Shown here: positions 15,240 to 22,900 of the stretch, one piece after another
Layout: each line of letters begins with the position of its first letter
Numbering within the stretch: the first letter of the stretch is position 1
From: Bacteroidaceae bacterium
Lineage (GTDB): Bacteria > Bacteroidota > Bacteroidia > Bacteroidales > Bacteroidaceae
Reading direction: 5' to 3'
DNA: 64,000 nt
Assembly: GCA_017442185.1 (NCBI GenBank)
Contig: JAFSAT010000030.1
Coordinates: 1-64,000, forward strand
The notes under the pieces: model-generated
Seen by the model: the letters and a program-made list of their open reading frames with translations, nothing else
Database searches by the model: none
Told to the model about the DNA's origin: nothing
Program-made: the position numbers and the translations under genes

Positions 15240-18106
15240 GACAAAGTTTTTCATTCAAAGGTATCACGCGCTCGGTCGACCACCTTTATGCAAAAGACGG
15301 TGAGTGTCTTGAGATGGTTAATTTGCGTATGCACGATGGCTCTGTTGTCCCCATTACATCGCCACAGGTGTTGGCACAGTTGCCTTTCAAATATATTGCA
15401 ATATATCGTCACGAAATTGCATCGGCTTATTTATGCGTTTCGTCTACTGATAGAAGCATACATGTTTACAATGATTCATTTGAACCTATTGGCAAAACCT
15501 CGCCCACGCTGCTTTCTGTAGAGTGTGTGGGGATTATGCGAGTTGAATTTATGGGGAATTTGGTGTGTATGTTTACGTCTGACGCAACGCTGTTTGCCAT
15601 ATATGATAATGGTACTTATCGTTGGTTGGGAGAGGGCCCCTCTGTACCTATAATGAGGATATCGCCCGAGTCGCAAGTGCAGAAGGTGATAACCAAAAAT
15701 AAATACCTTATACAGTACTCTGAAGAAAATCAGGATATTTATTGGAAAAATGTTGAAAAAGGGTATATTGACGAGTGTATAGCCCTGCTTAACAAACGTG
15801 GCCTTTATATTGACAGGGCTTTGTTCAGATATGCTCTGCGCTTGTTTGACGGCAGTTACATCTATGTGTCATCAATCTATTATGTAGAGGATGGTGGAAG
15901 TGTGCAAGGCCTTGGGCGCGACAGCGATAATTTTATATCAACCCCCAATGATACTTCTTCTACATCGAGCACAACTTATACGGTGTATGTGCAGGGGTTC
16001 AAGCCTGTTTTTTCTTTTGAGAATTTAGACCTTGCTGCATGGAAAAACATAGTGACAGGTATTGATGTGTTTACGTCCGGTTCTATAATGGGACATAAGA
16101 TTAGCGATAGTTCTACCGCCAGCAACGGTCACGAGGAGGATGTTTATGTAACAAGAGTGCATGGTGATGTGTATGTAAAGAAAAATGCCGAAGAATTGCG
16201 CAAGCATGTATTTTCAACTGCAATATTTTATAAAATCGCCGAATATGACATACAAGGCAGGTCGTTGGATTCGGTAAATGATGTCTCTGCCACAAATCTG
16301 GCGTTGTGTGATACTTTAAATGACGATTCTGTTACCTTGGTCAAGCGTACTGCCCGATACAGTTACGTATTCAATGGAAGGCTTCATATTGCCAATTTGT
16401 GCGAGAAACTGTTCAAAGGATATAGCGATTATGGCTATGTTCCGGCAGGTTGCAGTGTTAAATATGTGCGTGGAGTGGTCTATACAGAAATAAATACAGC
16501 ACAGGGTGTTGCTATCCTTAAGAACGATTTTGGGAATAATTTTCCAATAGGCTACGATGGCTTTGATTATTGTTTGTCACCCTACATTATGTATCCCGAC
16601 GCACGTGCAGAGAAGGTTACTTTTGTATTATCTGTCGAGGGCGAAATTTATAAAAGAAGTTTTACATTGCATCCGCATGGATTGTTGAATGTTGCACATT
16701 TTCTGAATGATAACACTCTTTCGCTTTATGTCAATATAATGGGTGTGTCAGGCAGTAATGCTCGTGTAAAAGTAATCTCGCCCAATCTTATTAAACGCTT
16801 CTTCTCTTATGAAGAGGGTGAATTTAATATCGTATATAGTGATAATGGTTATTGGATGTATGGCGACACTGTATTTAAGATTGATGGATATGAGAATAAA
16901 AATGGCTATTATGGATTGTTCAGTTTGAGCACAGCTCCCTCGGTGGGAGATGTCTTGCTTGTGTCGATAATGATGTTGCCCACCTCAACCGCTGTCAAGA
17001 ATATATGCCCGCTGTTTTTGGATGAGCAGTGGGAGCGACCCGAAGAAATGCCTGATATTAAAGAGACTGACACTGTGGAGCTACGCGAGAATGTGCTTAA
17101 GGTTTCTGAAACGGATAATCCTTTTACCTTTCCGGCAAAACAAACTTATACCCCCTCGCATAATGCCATTCTGGCATTATGCAGCAATACGGTGGCTTTG
17201 TCGCAAGGACAGTTCGGACAGCATCCGCTATATGTGTTTTGTTCCGATGGTATATGGGCCATGTCGGTTGATGCCTCCGGTGGGCTTGCCTATGCGGGTT
17301 GTTATCCTCTTTCGCGCGAGGTGTGTCTGAATGCCGATTCGGTGCGCGGTGTAGACTCGGGGGTGGTCTTTTTGAGCCGCAAAGGATTGTTGTTGCTCAA
17401 TGGTGGCAAAATAACGGATTTGTCCGCAGCTCTTGATGCTTCGTCATACACCGCACGCACTGTCGATAAGAACGATATAATGTATAGGGTGGCGTTAATA
17501 GCCGATTTACAACATGTGTTCGGGGGTGATGTTTTTGTAGAGTATGCTTCTAAGGCTGTGGTGGGCTTTTTCTATGACAGGCGCGAATTGATTGTTTCTA
17601 ATGCTTCGTATACGTACAGTTATGTGTTGTCATTGGAAAATGGAACATGGACTAAACTATCGCACTCTTTTCACAGTGTTGCAAATTGCTATCCCGATTT
17701 TATGGCTGTCTCATATAAAGACAATGGTACCGTTGTTTGTACGATGCGCGATGGAAATGCCGCCGACTGCAACATTCTGCTAATAACACGCCCATTACTC
17801 TGGGGAACAAAGCAGTTTAAGAGGGTAGTGCAGATGGTGCTGCATGCAAATGTAATACCGGCTTCGGCCAAAGGCTCGTTTAGCGGTCTTGCGTGTTATC
17901 TGCTGTGCAGCAACGATGGCGAGCATTTTAAACTTATTGGTGGAAGCGAACGTCGCAAGGCTTTTAACGATATGTCGGTGCTTTGTGTCCCTACTCAATC
18001 GTATCGCTATTTTGCCTTGGCCTTGGTGGGGCGCATAAGTAGCGAAAGCAGAATTACTGCTCTTGAATTTGTGGCCGGAACTACATGGAATAGTCGCCTG
18101 AATTGA
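15236..18106 (+). CDS. Large phage structural protein, propeller-like N-terminal region
   Basis: The start at 15236 (MRQSFSFKGITRS) forms an ATGA overlap with the gene before and gives 956 residues; an earlier in-frame ATG at 15143 lies inside that gene. It has no signal peptide or membrane segment. Residues 20-165 show repeated short beta strands (YIAIYRHEIASAYLCVSSTDRSIHVYND, CVGIMRVEFMGNLVCMFTSDATLFAIYDNGTYRWLG) of the kind seen in propeller folds, and about 690-800 repeats such a pattern (LYVFCSDGIWAMSVDASGGLAYAG, VFLSRKGLLLLNGGKITDLS). Phage DNA-stabilisation or tail-hub proteins have this build, so a tail-stub or head-closure protein is the best guess. It is the largest product of the cluster. 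Confidence 0.55.
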   Translation: MRQSFSFKGITRSVDHLYAKDGECLEMVNLRMHDGSVVPITSPQVLAQLPFKYIAIYRHEIASAYLCVSSTDRSIHVYNDSFEPIGKTSPTLLSVECVGIMRVEFMGNLVCMFTSDATLFAIYDNGTYRWLGEGPSVPIMRISPESQVQKVITKNKYLIQYSEENQDIYWKNVEKGYIDECIALLNKRGLYIDRALFRYALRLFDGSYIYVSSIYYVEDGGSVQGLGRDSDNFISTPNDTSSTSSTTYTVYVQGFKPVFSFENLDLAAWKNIVTGIDVFTSGSIMGHKISDSSTASNGHEEDVYVTRVHGDVYVKKNAEELRKHVFSTAIFYKIAEYDIQGRSLDSVNDVSATNLALCDTLNDDSVTLVKRTARYSYVFNGRLHIANLCEKLFKGYSDYGYVPAGCSVKYVRGVVYTEINTAQGVAILKNDFGNNFPIGYDGFDYCLSPYIMYPDARAEKVTFVLSVEGEIYKRSFTLHPHGLLNVAHFLNDNTLSLYVNIMGVSGSNARVKVISPNLIKRFFSYEEGEFNIVYSDNGYWMYGDTVFKIDGYENKNGYYGLFSLSTAPSVGDVLLVSIMMLPTSTAVKNICPLFLDEQWERPEEMPDIKETDTVELRENVLKVSETDNPFTFPAKQTYTPSHNAILALCSNTVALSQGQFGQHPLYVFCSDGIWAMSVDASGGLAYAGCYPLSREVCLNADSVRGVDSGVVFLSRKGLLLLNGGKITDLSAALDASSYTARTVDKNDIMYRVALIADLQHVFGGDVFVEYASKAVVGFFYDRRELIVSNASYTYSYVLSLENGTWTKLSHSFHSVANCYPDFMAVSYKDNGTVVCTMRDGNAADCNILLITRPLLWGTKQFKRVVQMVLHANVIPASAKGSFSGLACYLLCSNDGEHFKLIGGSERRKAFNDMSVLCVPTQSYRYFALALVGRISSESRITALEFVAGTTWNSRLN

Positions 18107-18182
18107 AAATCCTCTCCCCCTCTTGTAATCTTCTTAAACAGGTTGATAATCATTGTGATGATAATTAAAATAAGAATTATTT

Positions 18183-18605
18183 ATGAATTTTGAGATAAAG
18201 ATAGATAAAAAACAGGTTATAGATTTTCTGCATATTATGTCGGGACATCTTGGTATCAAGTTGCAGTTGCCTGATATTTTCTCTTCTACCGATGATGATG
18301 CTTTGCGCATTGCACAGATGTGGAAGATGTCTGCCGATGAATTGTTGCAACTGCTCTCGCCTTATGCAGTGATGAACTTTAATGATGCAACAATAGTGTA
18401 TGAGCTCTCTCTTCCCACCAATTGGGATGTTCGACAGGCTGATAACCTAAGCGAATATTGCAATGCTTATGTTCGTTACGAACTGTTTGCCTTGTGGCTC
18501 GATTATATAAAGCCCGATTATGCTTCGTTGCAAAGAACATTGGGAGGTGCTGTCGCTTCGGCCATTAGGCGTGTGCTTACTTTGCGCTGCCCTCCGGCGA
18601 GATAG
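18183..18605 (+). CDS. Phage-cluster protein, paralogue 3 of a three-member set
   Basis: A 140-residue protein, last of the plus arm, 76 bases after the large structural gene. It shows the same pattern as the 8452 and 8970 products encoded on the opposite arm: ADELLQLLSPY (51-61), YELSLPTNW (73-81), YVRYELFALW (96-105) and KPDY (110-113). The N terminus has a lysine-rich helix; the C terminus is a short basic helix (ASAIRRVLTLR). Sharing of the pattern across divergent operons suggests duplication inside the element and a common structural role such as stacked rings or hetero-oligomers. Function unknown. Confidence 0.68.
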   Translation: MNFEIKIDKKQVIDFLHIMSGHLGIKLQLPDIFSSTDDDALRIAQMWKMSADELLQLLSPYAVMNFNDATIVYELSLPTNWDVRQADNLSEYCNAYVRYELFALWLDYIKPDYASLQRTLGGAVASAIRRVLTLRCPPAR

Positions 18606-18682
18606 CAGCTTATATTCCGGTTGCAGTCTTCTGATTTTTAGTTTTATTTACGTTTCATATATGAATTATGGTAGTCTTTTCG

Positions 18683-18713
18683 TTGTATTTTCAAACGAAA
18701 AGAACTATCTTTG
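18683..18713 (+). promoter_or_regulatory. Bacteroides-type promoter of bamD
   Basis: A -7 box TATCTTTG at 18706-18713 with a TTG at 18683-18685, spaced 20 bases, 78 bases before the bamD start codon. Confidence 0.6.
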
Positions 18714-18791
18714 CAGTCAATTTTGTTATAAACGACAGACTGCGCACACATTGGCAGCGCAGTGGCAGGTGTTGTTGCAATATACCGAAAT

Positions 18792-19613
18792 ATGAAGAAC
18801 AGTTTTTTTAATTTTATATTGCTTATTGTCTTAATTTCGTTTGCGTCATGCTCAAATTACAATAAGTTACTCAAGCCTACCACCGACATTGAATATCGTT
18901 ACGAGGCTGCAAAAGAGTATTACCTGAATGGTGAATATTCAAAAGCCGCACCTCTTCTTGAAGGGCTTATAAGAACTTTTAAAGGTTCGGACAAAGCCGA
19001 AGAGTCGCTGTTCTTGTTGGGAATGTGCTATTATGAGTCGTATGACTACTACACCGCATCGCAATATTTTAAGACCTACTACACAAGCTATCCGCGCGGC
19101 GAGTATGCAGAACTAGCCCGTTTCTTTTCGGGTAAAGCGCTATATAACGATATAGCCGAGCCTGCACTTGACCAAACAGATACATACACCGCTATACAGG
19201 AATTGCAACTTTTTATAGAGTATTTTCCGGCAAGCAGCAGGCGTGACGAGGCACAGAAAATGCTGTTTGACATGCACGATGTGTTGGTAGAGAAAGATTA
19301 TCTTTCGGCAAAATTATATTACGACTTAGGCGATTATATGGCTTATATGGGCAATAACTACCAGGCGTGCATAATAACGGCGCAGAATGCCCTTAAAGAT
19401 TATCCTTATACAAAATTTCGTGAGGACCTGTCGATACTTATTCTGCGTGCAAAATATAAAATGGCTCTGCACAGTGTAGAGGAGAAGAGAATTGACCGCT
19501 ACCGCGATGCCGTTGACGAATATTACGCCTTTAAGAATGAATTTCCCAACAGCAAATATATACCCGAGGCCGAGGAGTATTACTCCGAGTCTTTGAAAGT
19601 GGTAAACGAATGA
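18792..19613 (+). CDS. bamD: Outer membrane protein assembly lipoprotein BamD
   Basis: The start at 18792 (MKNSFFNF) gives 273 residues with a proper lipoprotein signal ending ISFASC; an ATG 30 bases upstream would add a polar leader and is rejected. TPR-like helical repeats follow: YEAAKEYYLNGEYSKAAPLLEGLI, then SLFLLGMCYYESYDYYTASQYFKTYY, and so on to a final YYAFKNEFPNSKYIPEAEEYY. This is the usual five-TPR form. BamD sits on the inner leaflet of the outer membrane and with BamA folds beta-barrels. The rpoZ and DUF4293 genes follow in the order typical for Bacteroidales. It lies directly after the phage-like cluster, but its own promoter separates them. Confidence 0.92.
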   Translation: MKNSFFNFILLIVLISFASCSNYNKLLKPTTDIEYRYEAAKEYYLNGEYSKAAPLLEGLIRTFKGSDKAEESLFLLGMCYYESYDYYTASQYFKTYYTSYPRGEYAELARFFSGKALYNDIAEPALDQTDTYTAIQELQLFIEYFPASSRRDEAQKMLFDMHDVLVEKDYLSAKLYYDLGDYMAYMGNNYQACIITAQNALKDYPYTKFREDLSILILRAKYKMALHSVEEKRIDRYRDAVDEYYAFKNEFPNSKYIPEAEEYYSESLKVVNE

Positions 19614-19702
19614 TTCCATAAAACGCAAACTCACTTTTGGAGATTCCGACGGGGTACATATTATGATGACTGATAAATAATAACAATTGAATATATAAAG
19701 CA

Positions 19703-20038
19703 ATGGATTACAAAAAAACAAATGCTCCGGCAAGTACCGTGACACGCAACATGGCCGATTTTGTTCATGAAACAGGCAACGTTTATGAATCTGTATCAAT
19801 AATCGGCAAGCGTGCCAATCAAATATCGGCAGATATGAAAGAGGAACTGCTTAAAAAACTTAATGAGTTCTCATCTACCACCGATAATCTCGAAGAACAA
19901 TTTGAGAATCATGAGCAAATAGAGATTTCACGTTTCTATGAGAGACTGCCCAAGCCCACACTCATTGCAGCGCAAGAATTTCTTGATGGAAAGGTTTACT
20001 TCCGTGACCCATTGAAAGAGACACACGACGAAGATTAA
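19703..20038 (+). CDS. rpoZ: RNA polymerase omega subunit (Bacteroidota type)
   Basis: A 111-residue protein of the Rpb6/omega family. The conserved part is the N-terminal helix region where GNVYESVSIIGKRANQISADMKEEL corresponds to the omega motif that wraps the C-terminal tail of the beta' subunit. It is followed by an acidic linker and the Bacteroidota-specific end (RFYERLPKPTLIAAQEFLDGKVYFRDP). It helps assembly and stability of RNA polymerase. Position between bamD (89 bases upstream) and a DUF4293 gene (31 bases downstream) is the common order in the phylum and supports the call. Confidence 0.88.
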   Translation: MDYKKTNAPASTVTRNMADFVHETGNVYESVSIIGKRANQISADMKEELLKKLNEFSSTTDNLEEQFENHEQIEISRFYERLPKPTLIAAQEFLDGKVYFRDPLKETHDED

Positions 20039-20069
20039 TAATCGTAAGAGCATACAAACAGCCCGAGAT

Positions 20070-20537
20070 ATGAAATTTCGTCCCTATCAGTTACTCTTTG
20101 CCGTATCAGTGGCATTGCTTATTGCTGCAATATGTATGCCGGTGGTGCAGTTTATAGAGTCAAATGGAGCTACCACCAGCGTAAGTAATTTCAGCATAGT
20201 TAATCCCGACGGTACAACAAGCTATGTTGTTTGTGCTTTAGGAGTTGTGCTCTCTTTTACTGCATTGGTGAATATATTTGCAATAGTTGTTTCGGCATTT
20301 CAAAATTTTGAATTACAGAAGCGCACCGCCATTTTGAGTGTGTTGTTACTCACCGGATACTATATACTTCTACTTATATCTTCACTGTTATTAATCGAGG
20401 GTTCTTCTATAATAATGAAACCGGCATTGCTCCTGCCTTTTATTGCGCTTGTACTCAATGTCATGTGTTTTATGTCGGTGCGTCGAACCGAGGCAAAGAT
20501 TCTTTCGCAGGCATCGGGTTTCCGTCTGAGAGACTGA
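20070..20537 (+). CDS. DUF4293 family membrane protein
   Basis: A 155-residue protein with four membrane segments (about 8-25, 51-74, 88-109 and 115-135). The first loop (FIESNGATTSVSNFSIVNPDG) is on the periplasmic side by the charge rule. The family is restricted to Bacteroidota, occurs after rpoZ, and has no known function. The gene ends the bamD operon and is followed by a long terminator hairpin. The family call relies on gene order and topology. Confidence 0.8.
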   Translation: MKFRPYQLLFAVSVALLIAAICMPVVQFIESNGATTSVSNFSIVNPDGTTSYVVCALGVVLSFTALVNIFAIVVSAFQNFELQKRTAILSVLLLTGYYILLLISSLLLIEGSSIIMKPALLLPFIALVLNVMCFMSVRRTEAKILSQASGFRLRD

Positions 20538-20579
20538 GATTCATTAATTTTGCAAGATGTGACAGATTATTTATAAAGG

Positions 20580-20630
20580 TAAACAAGAGAGAGGTTGAAA
20601 TATCACATATTTCAACCTCTCTCTTGTTTA
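20580..20630 (+). terminator. Long terminator hairpin of the bamD operon
   Basis: A perfect 23-bp stem (20580-20602 with 20608-20630) with a 5-base loop. The outer AAACAAG/CTTGTTT pairs and the GC-containing core could terminate transcription on both strands; the next gene to the right converges on it. Confidence 0.85.
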
Positions 20631-20741
20631 TGGCAATTGATTGTCAACTGTTTTCTATCTTGTTGATATTCAAAAAGCAAATATTTAAATTAAAAAGTAT
20701 GCTTTGTTGTGCCAATATACATAAAAAAACGGTCTATCGGT

Positions 20742-21335
20742 TTATATGATTCCTGCCGAAATAAATAATTTGCGATAAAAATCGGCTTTTTTATCCAGAG
20801 CAAGCGGATAGGCACGTGAGGTCGATGGCATGCGATAAAGCACAATGTCGGAGCCTAACTGCGGAACGGTAATGCTCTCACCAATACTTGGCGCTGATAT
20901 ATTATATGGGCCGAGTACTGTTTGTGCCGATTTCTCACCGGTGACAGCTATTGTGTGGCAGTTGGGTATGCGCTCTAAAAGAGCATGTATGTTGGTGGCT
21001 TCAATAATTTGCAGATGTAAATCGGAAGCATTGCCTTGGGTACGTCTTACGGCTGTTGCAGCGTCATACATGGCTATGCCCTTTTCATTTAAAAATTCTA
21101 TGATGTCTGCCTGCTTAAAGCCCTTTGTCGCTCTATTTATGAAATGTTGCTCGTTATTGAAGAATATGTGTCCTATGATTTTCCAGAAATCGTTGGTTTT
21201 GTTGGGGTAGTAGAAATCCATAGACCAGCGTTTGCGTGGCGGTGGAAAACTGCCCAGAATGAGAACTTTTGCATTTGTAGGGAGAAATGGTTCCCATGGA
21301 TGGTATTCTATTATTGAGTGTGTTGCGTTGCTCAT
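20742..21335 (-). CDS. Uracil-DNA glycosylase superfamily protein
   Basis: A 197-residue protein with the superfamily pattern VLILGSFPPPRKRWSMDFYYPNKTNDFWKIIG (about 25-56), in which GSFPP corresponds to the water-activating motif region, YY to the base-stacking position, and N46 to the uracil-recognition asparagine area. TIAVTGEKSAQTVLG (about 128-142) and PSTSRAY (170-176) correspond to the later motifs; the final one is the DNA-intercalation loop. It resembles the DNA-deoxyinosine/mismatch-specific glycosylases rather than family 1 UNG. The role would be base-excision repair. The start overlaps the end of the neighbouring acyltransferase gene by ATGA. Substrate is not predictable. Confidence 0.8.
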   Translation of the reverse strand: MSNATHSIIEYHPWEPFLPTNAKVLILGSFPPPRKRWSMDFYYPNKTNDFWKIIGHIFFNNEQHFINRATKGFKQADIIEFLNEKGIAMYDAATAVRRTQGNASDLHLQIIEATNIHALLERIPNCHTIAVTGEKSAQTVLGPYNISAPSIGESITVPQLGSDIVLYRMPSTSRAYPLALDKKADFYRKLFISAGII

Positions 21336-22228
21336 TGTGGAAGATATTCATAGCGATGAAGCATGATACATGGGTTGTATGCTTTTTTTGCTTGGCGCAA
21401 TCCGGGGTCGCCCAAATCTTCTTCGCGATTTATGTATATGAGGTTGGGATGTTCATGCAGCATGTCCTCGGCAAACAGGCGGTTTATGGCTTCGGCTGCA
21501 CCAGGAATATCGCGTGTTGCTTTTTCTATGTGTATGTATAGGGTGTCGCCAAAGTATTCGGCAAGAGTGAATGCGGCTATCTTACCGTTAACTCTTATAA
21601 TGGCCGATGGTTGCGGATGTTTATCGAGGTTGCGAACAGTCGCAAGGCATTGGAAGTGTTCGTAGCATCGCATGCTGCGCTCTTCGTTGCATCCTTCTTT
21701 TACACCAAGAAAGTGAAGCACCTCTTTGCAATCGCTGTGTGTGTAGCGACTGTATGTGTATTGTGGATTCTCCGAGATGAATTTGTTGTATCTGTTCCGC
21801 TTTTTGTTGAGTGCTTTTCCTTGCAGTGTTACAAGTGATTGTGCATTGTATATGTAGTCGCTCCAATTTTCGAGCTGTTCTTTCTTGTGGTTGGGAAGCA
21901 GTGAGTCTAATTCTTGGACAAGGTCGTCGGGAACGGCTGTCAATCGTAGCAGGCGATTGTGTCTTTGGCAGTATTCTTGCAGCATGCCTATTGACTCTTT
22001 TAGTGGCAGTGTGCCTATCGGGATTAGAAAGGCTTCGCTGTTAATGTCTGATTGTGATATGCAGGAGATAAACAGTGTCTCACGGACTATTGCATATTTA
22101 TACTGCATGAAACGCGACCACATTACAAGGTTGCCTGGGGTATAATCGCAAGAACGCGTGTACTGTCGCTCGGCAAATGCTGTGAGACGGTACACGCTCT
22201 CTATGGTTATTGGCTCAAATGTAAGCAT
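21332..22228 (-). CDS. DUF2156-like (GNAT-fold) acyl/aminoacyltransferase
   Basis: A 298-residue soluble protein with two GNAT-like halves. The conserved second half has LVTLQGKALNKKRNRYNKFISENP (about 132-155), a stretch typical of the C-terminal domain of phosphatidylglycerol lysyltransferases and FemX-like enzymes, then PSAIIRVNGKIAAFTLAEYFGDTLYIHIEKATRDIPGAAEAINRLFAE (about 206-253), and LIYINREEDLGDPGLRQAKKAYNPC (about 260-284). There is no membrane domain, so it is not MprF itself. It may transfer an aminoacyl or acyl group to a lipid or small molecule. Coupled by ATGA to the glycosylase gene. Substrate unknown. Confidence 0.78.
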   Translation of the reverse strand: MLTFEPITIESVYRLTAFAERQYTRSCDYTPGNLVMWSRFMQYKYAIVRETLFISCISQSDINSEAFLIPIGTLPLKESIGMLQEYCQRHNRLLRLTAVPDDLVQELDSLLPNHKKEQLENWSDYIYNAQSLVTLQGKALNKKRNRYNKFISENPQYTYSRYTHSDCKEVLHFLGVKEGCNEERSMRCYEHFQCLATVRNLDKHPQPSAIIRVNGKIAAFTLAEYFGDTLYIHIEKATRDIPGAAEAINRLFAEDMLHEHPNLIYINREEDLGDPGLRQAKKAYNPCIMLHRYEYLPQ

Positions 22229-22235
22229 CGAGGGA

Positions 22236-22874
22236 TTATTTGTTTTCTGTATCTTCTGCTTGCGGACGAGGCTCTTTCTTGGCCAAGGATACTATTTTAT
22301 ATACATAATCTATCATCCATTGTTCCGAGTAGCCGAGCTTTTCTTTGTATTGTCGCACGGCATACACCGTTTTGAAGGTTGCTTCGTCTTTCCAATTGTT
22401 TTTTGTGAGTATGTCGTGTATGGTTTTTTCGGTCATTCCGCGCAATGCTTTGTGGAAGAATGAGGGTATTCGTATCTTCCAGCTGAGCAGATTACCCACA
22501 AGCATCATAAGGTCGTTATTGAATCCTTGAAATGCGAACAGGTAGGGTTGTACGCTGTTCATATTTTTGCAATTCTTTTTTATGGAGGCATCTATCTCTT
22601 TGAAGAAGTTCTCCTCCATGTTGTATATTTGCTCAAGCATTTTTTTGCAGCGGTTGCGTTCGGCAATGCCTAATTTGTTGTTCTGTGTGGGCACTTTAAG
22701 GGTGCGCTTGAATGTTGCCATGTCCGGCAACATGCTTATATTGGTTATACCGAGGTTTGAGGCAAGTACTGCTTGGTAGTATACGCGTATGAGGGTCATG
22801 AAGTCTTCCATTCCGCCCACTTTTTCTGTGGATTCACTCTCTTTCTTTTTATTGAAAAAACTGAATATTCCCAT
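22236..22874 (-). CDS. Uncharacterised protein encoded next to yidC
   Basis: A 212-residue soluble, helix-rich, basic protein. The lysine-rich leader (MGIFSFFNKKKESES) is amphipathic and could touch the membrane. Residues 24-140 are mainly helical, with a cluster of aromatic residues (QPYLFAFQGFNNDLMMLVGNLLSWKIRIPSFFHKALRG, about 112-149). The C terminus is a helix rich in lysine and tryptophan (SEQWMIDYVYKIVSLAKKEPRP). No family is recognised. It lies 26 bases after yidC in the same direction and 7 bases before the DUF2156-like gene, so it is probably co-transcribed with yidC and may be linked to membrane protein insertion. Confidence 0.65.
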   Translation of the reverse strand: MGIFSFFNKKKESESTEKVGGMEDFMTLIRVYYQAVLASNLGITNISMLPDMATFKRTLKVPTQNNKLGIAERNRCKKMLEQIYNMEENFFKEIDASIKKNCKNMNSVQPYLFAFQGFNNDLMMLVGNLLSWKIRIPSFFHKALRGMTEKTIHDILTKNNWKDEATFKTVYAVRQYKEKLGYSEQWMIDYVYKIVSLAKKEPRPQAEDTENK

Positions 22875-22900
22875 TTTTTATTATAGTTGTGATGTTAGGT

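Noticed and set aside
6233-18790. Attachment sites flanking the phage-like cluster
   Set aside because: No tRNA gene and no direct repeat of useful length was seen at the two borders; only the dispersed inverted-end family is shared, and it also occurs elsewhere.
18520-18795. 91-codon frame before bamD
   Set aside because: It overlaps the end of a phage-cluster gene and the bamD promoter and start in another frame; composition is not protein-like.
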